The notes below the pieces were generated by a model. It made no database searches and was not told the origin of the DNA. It was given only the letters and a program-made list of their open reading frames with translations. The translations under genes were made by a program, and so were the position numbers. Shown piece after piece: positions 40,164 through 48,027 of a stretch of 64,000 nt of DNA. The DNA comes from Acidimicrobiales bacterium (GTDB lineage: Bacteria > Actinomycetota > Acidimicrobiia > Acidimicrobiales > Acidimicrobilacustridaceae): positions 1 to 64,000 of the forward strand of contig JAGYKS010000037.1 in the NCBI GenBank assembly GCA_018401565.1, read 5' to 3'. Position 1 is the stretch's first letter. Each line of letters begins with the position of its first letter.

Positions 40164-40823
40164 CAGGCAGCCCCTCCAGCATCAGTATCGGTATCGGCAT
40201 CGGCATCGCGTAGTTCACGAACCAGGGTGGCGAACGCACGACCCCGGTGGCTTACGGCGTGCTTTTCGGCGGCATCCATCTCGGCGAACGTGCGGCCATC
40301 ACCACCGTTGGGCGCAAACACCGGGTCGTACCCGAAACCGGCCTCGCCTCGAGGGGCGTCAGTGATCACGCCGTCAACGACACCTTCGGCCACCAGCCTC
40401 GTGCCGTCGGGCCATCCCACCACCGCCACCGTGCGAAACCGTGCCGTACGGGCCTGCGGCGTGTGGGCACCGGCAGCGTCAAGCTCACGCAGCAACTTGG
40501 CCACGTTGGCGGCGTCGTCGGCGGGCTCTCCGGCGAAGCGGGCCGATCGCACCCCGGGGGCACCCGCAAGGGCATCCACCTCCAGCGCCGGTGTCGTCAG
40601 CCACAGCCGCCGCTCCGGTGGCTGCCACCACCGCCGCCACCTTCAACTCGGCGTTGCCGGCCAACGTGTCGGCATCCTCGATGACATCGGCAAGGCCAGC
40701 TGGTCGGGGGCGCACCAGCGCCAATCCGGCCAGGAGTTCGGTGATTTCAGCCAACTTGTGGGGATTGGCGGTGGCACTCACCAGTTCCATGACCACCGCA
40801 GGTTCGTTGACCGCCGCAGGCAT
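40163..40823 (-). CDS. rdgB: XTP/dITP diphosphatase (non-canonical purine NTP pyrophosphatase), frameshifted
   Basis: The start gives VMELVSATANPHKLAEITELL, the SxNxxK motif of the Ham1/RdgB family, then AVADDTG. The indel near 40605 is followed by VDALAGAPGVRSARFAGE, completing the DDSGLxVDALxGxPGVxSAR signature. Later GEAGFGYDPVFAPNGGDGRTFAEM and KHAVSHRGRAFATL are also family hallmarks. It hydrolyses ITP, dITP and XTP to monophosphates, keeping them out of nucleic acids. It follows rph by 6 bases, the usual rph-rdgB pairing. The C-terminal tail is an Asp-Ala/Asp-Thr run coded by a 6-bp repeat. Confidence 0.93.
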
Positions 40824-40829
40824 CGGTTG

Positions 40830-41564
40830 TCAGCGTCGCGGCGGAGCGTCGGCGATGTAACGGCGTTGCAGGTCCACCAGCTCTCCGATGCCGGCGGCAG
40901 CCAGATCCAGCAGGCTGTCGAGCTCGCCACGACTGAAGGCCAGGCCCTCGGCGGTGCCCTGCACCTCCACGAACCGGCCGGCTCCGGTCATGACCACGTT
41001 CATGTCCACCTCAGCGCCGGCGTCTTCCACATACGGCAGATCCAGCAGCGGCACTCCGCCAACCACGCCCACCGAGATGGCGGCGCAATGGTCGGTGAGC
41101 GGGTTGGCGGCCATGGCGCCGCCAGCCACCAGACGACTGCAGGCGTCGTGCAGTGCCAGCCAACCGGCGGTGATTGACGCCGTGCGGGTGCCGCCATCGG
41201 CCTGCAGCACGTCGCAGTCGATGGTGACCTGGCGTTCGCCCAACACCACCATGTCGCACACCGCCCGCAGGCTGCGACCGATGAGTCGCTGGATCTCCTG
41301 GGTGCGGCCCGACTGCTTGCCCTTGGCCGCCTCACGGTTCACCCTGTCGCCCGACGATCCCGGGAGCATCCCGTACTCGGCGGTCACCCACCCCTTGCCC
41401 GAGCCCCGCATCCATCGGGGAACATCGTCATCGACCGAGGCGGTGCACAGCACCACGGTGTCGCCGAAGCGGGCCAGCACCGAGCCGAGGGCGGCGGCGG
41501 TGAAGTCTCGTTCGAAGCTGATGGGACGGAGTTCGTCGGCACTGCGGCCGTCAGGTCTTGGCAC
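40830..41564 (-). CDS. rph: Ribonuclease PH
   Basis: The intact protein of about 244 residues starts at GTG 41564 ([20 protein letters not shown]), where the RxDGRxxDxLRPxxxxxxF opening is diagnostic. [23 protein letters not shown] and [19 protein letters not shown] are the phosphate-binding and catalytic segments, and [20 protein letters not shown] completes the RNase PH core. It trims tRNA 3' ends phosphorolytically. Its start codon lies within the last codons of the upstream metallo-beta-lactamase-fold gene (14-base overlap), and rdgB follows, forming a compact housekeeping operon. Confidence 0.96.
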   Translation of the reverse strand: MPRPDGRSADELRPISFERDFTAAALGSVLARFGDTVVLCTASVDDDVPRWMRGSGKGWVTAEYGMLPGSSGDRVNREAAKGKQSGRTQEIQRLIGRSLRAVCDMVVLGERQVTIDCDVLQADGGTRTASITAGWLALHDACSRLVAGGAMAANPLTDHCAAISVGVVGGVPLLDLPYVEDAGAEVDMNVVMTGAGRFVEVQGTAEGLAFSRGELDSLLDLAAAGIGELVDLQRRYIADAPPRR

Positions 41565-42316
41565 GGCCGCCGATCCTAGCCACCGGCACCACCAGACCGT
41601 CAGTGGCCACCACCACACCAGCCCCAAACGCCTCAGACGCCTCTGCTGCAGCCACTGCCGGATCGGTACCAGGGTGCCAGATGGGTGATGACCAACTCCC
41701 CCACCCCGGCATCTCGGGCCATGGCCCCAGCCTGGCGGGCGGTGAGGTGGGCCGAACCATGGTTGGCGTTGGCATCGGTGAACGTTGCCTCGCACAACGC
41801 CACATCAATGTCGGCGCCCAACGCGGTGAGCGACCAGCCCGGACCGGTGTCGGCCGAGTACGCCAGCGTGGCGTCGGGGCCGTCGAGGCGCACAGCCAAC
41901 GTGGGCACGTTGTGGTCGGTGGCAGCAAAGGTGAGCCGGACATCGCCCACGGTGACGATGTCGGCGTCATGCACGGTGAACACGTCGAAGGGTGGGGTGA
42001 GCTCACCCATGAGGTGGCGGGCGGCGGAGACCGTGCCGGCACCGGCGTACAGCGGCACGCCGGCGGCACCCAGGTAGTAGCGAAGACCCACCGCCAAGCC
42101 CGACACGTCGGTCCAGTGGTCGGGGTGGGCATGGCTGAGCACCACAGCGTCGATGTCGGGCAGGTCGGCGGGGGCCACATGGCGTTGCAGGTTGGCCAGA
42201 GTTCCCGACCCCATGTCGAGCACGATCGTGGTGGTGGCGGTGCGCACCAGATACCCCGAGCACGCCCGGCCGGGCCCGGGCCATGAACCACTGCATCCGA
42301 GCACGGTGAGTTCCAC
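41551..42316 (-). CDS. Metallo-beta-lactamase-fold hydrolase (RNase Z-like), one late frameshift
   Basis: The protein has about 255 residues. It begins [24 protein letters not shown], with [17 protein letters not shown] as the HxHxDH zinc motif, [10 protein letters not shown] as the metal-bridging Asp, and GELVITHL with the last His. After a break near 41670 it ends [23 protein letters not shown]. This matches the small RNase Z/ElaC-like or phosphodiesterase branch found upstream of rph in many Actinobacteria. The opening GCxGSxP is typical of that group. A role in tRNA 3' processing would fit with rph but is inferred; cyclic nucleotide phosphodiesterase is the main alternative. Confidence 0.88.
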
Positions 42317-42350
42317 ATGGACAAGGCTACGGCTCCGCTACGGTGAGCCC

Positions 42351-42725
42351 ATGCGTACGATCGGAAACGTTCTGTGGTTCGTGTTCGCCGGGGTGTGGCT
42401 GGCGCTCAGCTACGCCGTGGCGGGATTGCTGCTGTGCATCACCATCATCGGCATCCCGTTTGGCATTCAGGCGTTCAAGCTGGCCGGGTTCGTGCTGTGG
42501 CCGTTCGGCCGGGCTGTGGTGGTGCGCTCGCAGCAGACCGGCCTGCTCGAGGTGGTGTTCAACCTCATCTGGCTGGTGCTGTTCGGCTGGGGGATCTTCA
42601 CCATCCACATCGTGTCGGGTGTGGTGCTGTGCATCACCATCATCGGCATCCCGTTCGGCATCCAGAGCTTCAAGCTGAGCGTGCTGGCGCTGTGGCCGTT
42701 CGGCCGGATGATCGTGGCCGAGTGA
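42351..42725 (+). CDS. yccF: YccF domain-containing inner membrane protein
   Basis: The protein has 124 residues and two tandem YccF repeats: each has a helix followed by LCITIIGIPFGIQ and then a FKL-x-LWPFGR turn. The start at ATG 42351 (MRTIGNVLWFVFAGVWLAL) is clear, 34 bases from the divergent hydrolase start. The function of YccF proteins is not established; they are small polytopic membrane proteins. Nothing in the context here points to a particular role. Confidence 0.92.
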   Translation: MRTIGNVLWFVFAGVWLALSYAVAGLLLCITIIGIPFGIQAFKLAGFVLWPFGRAVVVRSQQTGLLEVVFNLIWLVLFGWGIFTIHIVSGVVLCITIIGIPFGIQSFKLSVLALWPFGRMIVAE

Positions 42726-42774
42726 GCGTGGCCGAATGATCGTGGACGAAAGCGATCGTGGCGGAGGAACCGCG

Positions 42775-43725
42775 TCAGAAGTAGATGATCTTTTCGGCCT
42801 TGGACACGACGTCGTCGATGTCTTCGGTCCAGGCCCCGGTGGACAGGTACTTCCATCCTCCGTCGCACACGATGAACACGATGGTGCCCGACTCGATCTG
42901 CTCGGCGACCCGCACCGCCCCAGCCAGCGACGCCCCAGCGGAGATGCCGGCGAAGATGCCGCACGTCTCGGTGAGCTTTCGGGTCCATTCGATGGATTCA
43001 CGAGGACGCACGATGCGCTTGCCGTCGAGCAGTTGCTGGCCGCCCCACTTTTCGTACACCGGCGGGATGTACCCCTCGTCGAGGTTGCGCAGACCCTCAA
43101 CCTGCTCGCCAACGGGCGGCTCCACGGCGTAGATCTTCACCTCGGGCTTGTGCTCACGCAGGTACGTCCCCACCCCCATGAGCGTGCCCGAGGTGCCCAG
43201 CCCAGCCACGAAATGGGTGATCTCGGGAGCATCACGCAGAATCTCGGGGCCAGTGTTGTCGTAGTGGGCCCGGGGGTTGGCCTCGTTTGCGTACTGGTAC
43301 AAAAACGCCCACTCGGGGTGTTCGGCAGCGATGTCCTGGGCCCGGCGCACCGCACCGTTGGATCCCTCATTACCCGGCGACAGGATGATCTCAGCGCCAA
43401 AAATCTCCAGCAACTGGCGCCGCTCGATGCTCACATTCTCGGGCATCACGATCTTGATGGGATAACCCCGGATCTGGGCGATCATGGCCAGAGCGATGCC
43501 GGTGTTGCCCGACGACGGCTCGATGATCGTCTTGCCGGGGGTGAGCGTGCCGTCAGCCTCGGCCTCGAGGATCATGTTCAGCGCGATGCGATCCTTCACC
43601 GACCCGGCCGGATTCTGGCTCTCCATCTTGGCCAGCAGGGTGACGTTCGGGTTGGGGCTGAGTTCGCTCACATCGATCATCGGCGTGTCGCCGATGATGT
43701 CGAGTATCGAGTTGTAACGCGCCAT
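42775..43725 (-). CDS. cysM: CysM-type cysteine synthase (thiocarboxylate/O-phosphoserine-dependent branch)
   Basis: This intact 316-residue PLP enzyme reads SILDIIGDTPMIDVSELSP, NPAGSVKDRIALNM with the PLP Lys44, EPSSGNTGIALAMIA and VAGLGTSGTLMGVGTYLRE, the phosphate loop. It is closest in style to mycobacterial CysM, which condenses O-phosphoserine with the C-terminal thiocarboxylate of the carrier protein CysO. Adjacency to the Mec protease gene (47 bases between) strongly supports this branch rather than plain CysK. The usual cysO gene is missing from between them. The C-terminal KIIYF tail is like that of the mycobacterial enzyme, where it closes the active site. Confidence 0.92.
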   Translation of the reverse strand: MARYNSILDIIGDTPMIDVSELSPNPNVTLLAKMESQNPAGSVKDRIALNMILEAEADGTLTPGKTIIEPSSGNTGIALAMIAQIRGYPIKIVMPENVSIERRQLLEIFGAEIILSPGNEGSNGAVRRAQDIAAEHPEWAFLYQYANEANPRAHYDNTGPEILRDAPEITHFVAGLGTSGTLMGVGTYLREHKPEVKIYAVEPPVGEQVEGLRNLDEGYIPPVYEKWGGQQLLDGKRIVRPRESIEWTRKLTETCGIFAGISAGASLAGAVRVAEQIESGTIVFIVCDGGWKYLSTGAWTEDIDDVVSKAEKIIYF

Positions 43726-43772
43726 GGTGGGCCTTTCCCGGAAAACCTGACCGGATTAGTAATGTACCCGGT

Positions 43773-44255
43773 TCAGGTGCGCGAAACGACCACGATGGGC
43801 TCTTCGGTCACTTCCCCGTCCACGATGCGCCAGCTGCGCAGCATGGGCTCGTCATCACGCAGGGAAATGATGAGGTAGTGCCACGCCGGGTCGATGGCGG
43901 TGGCCACGTCGGTGGGCGACGGATAGGGCTCGGTATGGGTGTGCGAATGCACCACCCCGATGATTTCGAGACCCTCGTCCTCGGCCCGGCGGTCGGCAGC
44001 CAGATGCTGGCGAGGGTCGAGGGTGTACACCCTGGACGACGCCGCCACATTGTCACAGGCCTCAAACCAGGCGACGCTGGCAGAGCCGCTCTGGGCGCCC
44101 GACGTGCTCAAAGCACCTGACGTGCCGGGAGTGCCGAGGCCGGGAGCACCGGCAATCAGCCCACATGCCTCGAGCGGATAGCAGGCAAAGGCGTGGGCCA
44201 GCATGGCAGCGTGGGCGTCGGCAGGCAGGTGGAGCACGGGCGTGGACGTTACCAC
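43773..44255 (-). CDS. mec: Mec-type JAMM metalloprotease (CysO-cysteine hydrolase family)
   Basis: The JAB1/MPN/Mov34 fold protein has about 160 residues. YPLEACGLIAG carries the catalytic Glu, and VVHSHTHTEPYPSPTDVATA contains the JAMM zinc signature H-x-H-x7-S-x2-D. In mycobacteria Mec cuts newly made cysteine from CysO; the neighbour cysM supports the same pathway. I prefer GTG 44255 because the first in-frame ATG (44282) lies inside the divergent smpB start. A Gly/Ser/Ala-rich insert of about 20 residues (GTPGTSGALSTSGAQSGSAS) lies between the first strand and the rest and is not typical. Regulation is not evident. Confidence 0.9.
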   Translation of the reverse strand: MVTSTPVLHLPADAHAAMLAHAFACYPLEACGLIAGAPGLGTPGTSGALSTSGAQSGSASVAWFEACDNVAASSRVYTLDPRQHLAADRRAEDEGLEIIGVVHSHTHTEPYPSPTDVATAIDPAWHYLIISLRDDEPMLRSWRIVDGEVTEEPIVVVSRT

Positions 44256-44272
44256 CGGTAGGGTCGGGGGCC

Positions 44273-44773
44273 ATGGGGCCAAAGGGTGCTGCGTCGGGCG
44301 CTGATGCCGACAACAAGGTGGTGGCGTCCAATCGTTCGGCGCGCCACGACTTCGACGTCCTCGAAACCCTCGAGGTGGGTCTGGTCCTCAAGGGCAGCGA
44401 GGTGAAGTCGCTGCGTCAGGGCACCGTGCAGATCGCCGATGCCCACGCTCGGGTGCGCGATGGCGAACTGTGGCTCTACGGCATGCACGTGCCGGTGTGG
44501 CTGTCCACCGGTGCCCACGACCGACCCGAGCCCGATCGGCCCCGGAAGCTCCTGGCCCATCGCACCGAGATCGCCCGGCTGGGTGACCGTGTGGCTCAGG
44601 ATCGCCTCACTCTGGTCCCGTTGAAGCTGTACTTCTCCAATGGCCGGGCAAAGATGGAACTTGCCCTGGTTCGGGCCCGAACCAAAGGCGACAAACGTGC
44701 CGCCATCGCCGAGCGGGACGCCAACGCCGAGGTCCGCAAGGCCATGGGTCGCTCAGCCAAGGGGATGGATTAG
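44273..44773 (+). CDS. smpB: SsrA-binding protein SmpB
   Basis: The protein has 166 residues with the standard opening after a short Ala/Asp leader (KVVASNRSARHDFDVLETLE), then GLVLKGSEVKSLRQGTVQIAD and HDRPEPDRPRKLLAHRTEIARL. It ends with LVRARTKGDKRAAIAERDANAEV, the basic tail that enters the ribosome. It binds tmRNA for rescue of stalled ribosomes. No tmRNA gene follows in the 60 bases before the next gene. The start at ATG 44273 faces the mec start, 17 bases apart. Confidence 0.96.
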   Translation: MGPKGAASGADADNKVVASNRSARHDFDVLETLEVGLVLKGSEVKSLRQGTVQIADAHARVRDGELWLYGMHVPVWLSTGAHDRPEPDRPRKLLAHRTEIARLGDRVAQDRLTLVPLKLYFSNGRAKMELALVRARTKGDKRAAIAERDANAEVRKAMGRSAKGMD

Positions 44774-44834
44774 ACGGTTGTGCATCACCCCCTGCCGACA
44801 GCAACCTCCTGTGGGTCACTAGAGTCGGGGAACT

Positions 44835-46462
44835 ATGAACGAAAACGCCCCAGCTCCGATTGACACCCGGCAGGTCGTTACGCTCCTGCGCAAGGGATGG
44901 ATGGTCATTGTCCTGGTGGCCGGGGTGGCCACCGTGGTTGCGCTTGCCTGGTCGCTGCTGCAGACCCCCATGTACCGCTCGACCGCGGTGGTGTCGCTCA
45001 ATCCGGTGGTGGGAATGGACTCGGTGTCAGGCGCCACCGTGTCAGCCGGTGCCGTGCAGTCGCAGCTCGACCTCATCGCAGCAGGGTCCACCGCCGACAT
45101 CGTGGTCGAACGCATCGGCTCACCAGCGCAGGCCAGCGCCGCCCGGGCGTCGGTGGAAACGCCCAATATCGCCATCACCGGCGTGTCCAGCAATCCCGAA
45201 CGGGCCGCCCTCATCGCCAACACCTATGCCGAGGTGTACGCCGAACTGCGTCGTGACCAGGACCTGCAGCGCAACAACGACGCCGCCGCCGTGATCCAGG
45301 AACTGCTCGACGAGGCCGACGCCCAGCTGGTGGCCCTGGGAGAAGACCCCACCGGCAACACCCCATCCACCGGTGCAGGCGGGGTGGCCGCATCGGAACT
45401 GCGCACCCAGCAGCGCACCTACCAGCAGCAGCTCGCCAGCCTGAGTGACCAGGCCCGTTTCATCGAACGTGGTCGCGTCGAAGTCCTCTGACCCGGCCCG
45501 AACCCCCACGTCGGCCTATGCCCCCGTCACCAGCCGCAATGTGCTGGTGGCGCTGCTGGTGGGCCTGGTGGTTGGGATCGGGATCGTGGTCCTGCGTGAG
45601 CAGTTCGACGACGCCATCAAGTCCACCGAGGATCTCGCCCAGGCCAGCAACGGGTTGCCAATGCTAGGTGTGGTGCCGGCCGACAAGAACTGGCAGACCG
45701 TGGGTGAGACGCACCTTGCGTCGGTGGAGGCCCCAACGTCGGCGATGGCCGAGTCGTTTCGCACCCTGCGGACCTCCCTGCAGTTCGCCCGGATCGATGA
45801 CCCGGCCCGGATCCTGCAGGTCACCAGCGCCAAGGCCGGCGAGGGCAAGAGCACCACATCGGCCAACCTCGGCGTCACGCTGTCGAGAGCCGGCCAGAAG
45901 GTGCTGCTCATCGACCTCGACTTGCGCCGTCCACGCCAGCACCTGTTCTTCGGACTGCCCAACAGCACCGGTTTCACTACCCTGCTGCTGGATCCCGATT
46001 CCCGTGCCGACACCATTGCGGTGAGCGAGCGCATCCCGGGCTCAGCGTGCTCACCTCTGGCCCAAGGCCGAGCGACCCGTCGGAACTCCTCGACAGCACC
46101 CGGGCCCGTTCGCTCATTGTGGATCTGGCCAACGACTACGACATGGTGCTGTTGGACTGCTCGCCCATTTTGGGGGTGAGCGACCCACTGGTGGTGTCGT
46201 CCATCGCTGACGCCACCATCCTCGTGGTGCGCTCGGGTTCCACCAAAAAGGCGAGGTGCGATCGGCAGTCGAGTTGCTGACCAAGGTGAACGCCTCGGTG
46301 CTGGGCACCGTGGCCAACGGCGTGGACGCTCGCGACAGCTACTACGGGTACGGCTACGGCTACGGGTACGGCTACGGGTACGGCTACGGCAAGGCCGATG
46401 CCGCCGACGTTGGGTCAGACGGCCCAATGTCCCCGCCAAGCCCAATGTCCCCGCCAAGCTGA
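44835..46462 (+). CDS. Bacterial tyrosine autokinase with Wzz-like domain (BY-kinase), frameshifted
   Basis: About 540 residues are spread over four frames, with breaks near 45485, 46040 and 46245. The N-terminal Wzz domain has a helix GWMVIVLVAGVATVVALAW and a coiled periplasmic part, closed by LVALLVGLVVGIGIVVL. The kinase has Walker A TSAKAGEGKSTTSANLG, Walker A' KVLLIDLDLRRPR and Walker B YDMVLLDCSPIL. The C-terminus is a striking Tyr-Gly alternation (about 46340-46390), the autophosphorylation cluster. These proteins control the chain length and export of capsular or exopolysaccharide by cycling phosphorylation on the Tyr cluster, opposed by a phosphatase not seen here. Glycan genes elsewhere in the window are the likely targets. 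Confidence 0.92.
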
Positions 46463-46563
46463 GCGCCCCAGTCCACTGGCGGGGGGCGACTGTGAACGGC
46501 TGATGAACGCCCCTGCCGTTGGCCAGTGACCTGAGCGGGCCGATCTAGACTCCCAATCGCCCC

Positions 46564-48027
46564 ATGCTCCTCGCTGTCGTCGCCACTCCGCTCGTTGCTG
46601 CGCTGCTCATCGCAGTGTCGGGTCGGCGACCCAACGTGCGTGAGGCGTGGACGCTGATCGCAGCGGCCACCACGCTGGCGCTGGTGGTCACGTTGTTCGT
46701 GGATCTGCTCAACAACGGCTCGGCGCCCACCTGGAATCTGGTGGAGCTGGCCCCAGGGCTGGAATTGCGCCTGCGGGTCGACGACGTGGGCATGTTGTTT
46801 GCCGTGTCGGCATCGGCGTTGTGGCTGGCCACCTCGGTGTACTCCATCGGGTACGTGCGAGGCACCGACGAAACCCATCAGACCCGGTACTTCACCGCTT
46901 TCGCCCTGTGCGTGGCCGCCACCATGGGCCTGGCATTCAGTGCCAACTTCTTCACCTTCTTCATCTTCTACGAGCTGCTCACCGCCGCCACGTGGCCACT
47001 GGTGGTGCACAAGCAAACCCCCGAGGCCCTGGCCGCCGGGCGCCGCTACCTGCGCTACCTGCTCGGTGGCGGTGCCGCCCTGCTGCTGGCGCTGGTCATC
47101 ACCCAGGTGGTGGCACCGGGGCAGGACTTCGTGATCGGCGGATACCTCGACGGGCTGATCTCCAACAACGGCGTGATCGCCATCGTGGTGCTGATCACCC
47201 TGGGGTTCGGCACCAAAGCCGCCATCATGCCGCTGCACAAGTGGCTCCCCGGTGCCATGGTGGCCCCCACACCGGTGAGTTCGCTGCTGCACGCCGTGGC
47301 CGTGGTGAAAGCTGGCGTGTTCGGGTTCGTGCGACTGTTCGGCTTCGTGATCGGGCCCGAGCTGCTGGCCGAGGTGGGCATGGGCGTGGTGGTGGCCACC
47401 CTGGCCGGCATCACCATCGTGGTGGCGTCGGTGATCGCCTTCCGACAGGACAACCTCAAAAAGCGACTGGCGTACTCCACCATCGCCCACCTGAGTTTCA
47501 TCATCCTGGGCGTCAGCCTGCTCAGCGCCGAGTCGTGGAACGGGGCACTGCTCTACATCGCCAACCACGCCGTGCTCAAGATCACCCTGTTTTTCTGTGC
47601 CGGTGCCATCTACGTCACCACCCACAAGACCAAGGTCAGCGAACTCGACGGCATCGGCCGGCGCATGCCCATCACCATGGCGGCGTTCGGGGTGGCCGCT
47701 TTGGGTCTGGCCGGAGTGCCCCCGGTGGGCGGCTGGGTGTCGAAGTGGTTTTTGGGCATGGGCACCGTGGGCGCCGACCAGCCGGTGCTTGCCGTCGTCG
47801 TGCTGGGGTCGGGTCTGCTCACCGCCGGGTACCTGCTGCCCATCGTGTACCGGGCGTTTTTTCGCACATCGCCGGAGTTCACCACCATGGGCGAAGCCAA
47901 ACCCATGATGCTGCTTCCCATCGTGGCCACCGCCACCGCCGCGTTGGCCCTCGGCCTCGGCGACGTGTTCCGCCTCGACGTGCTCACCTCGGCGGTGTCG
48001 GCACTGGTGGTCGGGGGCATGCCGTGA
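46564..48027 (+). CDS. mrpA: Mrp antiporter subunit A, N-terminal part only (NuoL/MrpA-like)
   Basis: The intact 487-residue membrane protein has about 14 helices. Key proton-path residues are present: Glu137 (IFYELLTA), Lys218 (GFGTKAAIMPLHKWLPGAM) and Lys249 (LLHAVAVVKAG). The segment APTPVSSLLHAV is typical of MrpA/NuoL rather than MrpD. The extra C-terminal helices of full-length MrpA are absent and are coded separately at 51257-51880. It is the first gene of the antiporter operon; the next start (GTG) overlaps its stop by four bases. Together the operon would exchange Na+ or K+ for H+ for pH and salt balance. Confidence 0.9.
   Translation: MLLAVVATPLVAALLIAVSGRRPNVREAWTLIAAATTLALVVTLFVDLLNNGSAPTWNLVELAPGLELRLRVDDVGMLFAVSASALWLATSVYSIGYVRGTDETHQTRYFTAFALCVAATMGLAFSANFFTFFIFYELLTAATWPLVVHKQTPEALAAGRRYLRYLLGGGAALLLALVITQVVAPGQDFVIGGYLDGLISNNGVIAIVVLITLGFGTKAAIMPLHKWLPGAMVAPTPVSSLLHAVAVVKAGVFGFVRLFGFVIGPELLAEVGMGVVVATLAGITIVVASVIAFRQDNLKKRLAYSTIAHLSFIILGVSLLSAESWNGALLYIANHAVLKITLFFCAGAIYVTTHKTKVSELDGIGRRMPITMAAFGVAALGLAGVPPVGGWVSKWFLGMGTVGADQPVLAVVVLGSGLLTAGYLLPIVYRAFFRTSPEFTTMGEAKPMMLLPIVATATAALALGLGDVFRLDVLTSAVSALVVGGMP

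Noticed and set aside
45480..45495. Programmed frameshift in the BY-kinase gene
   Set aside because: There is no slippery heptamer or downstream structure that stands out, and similar breaks occur in most other genes of the window.
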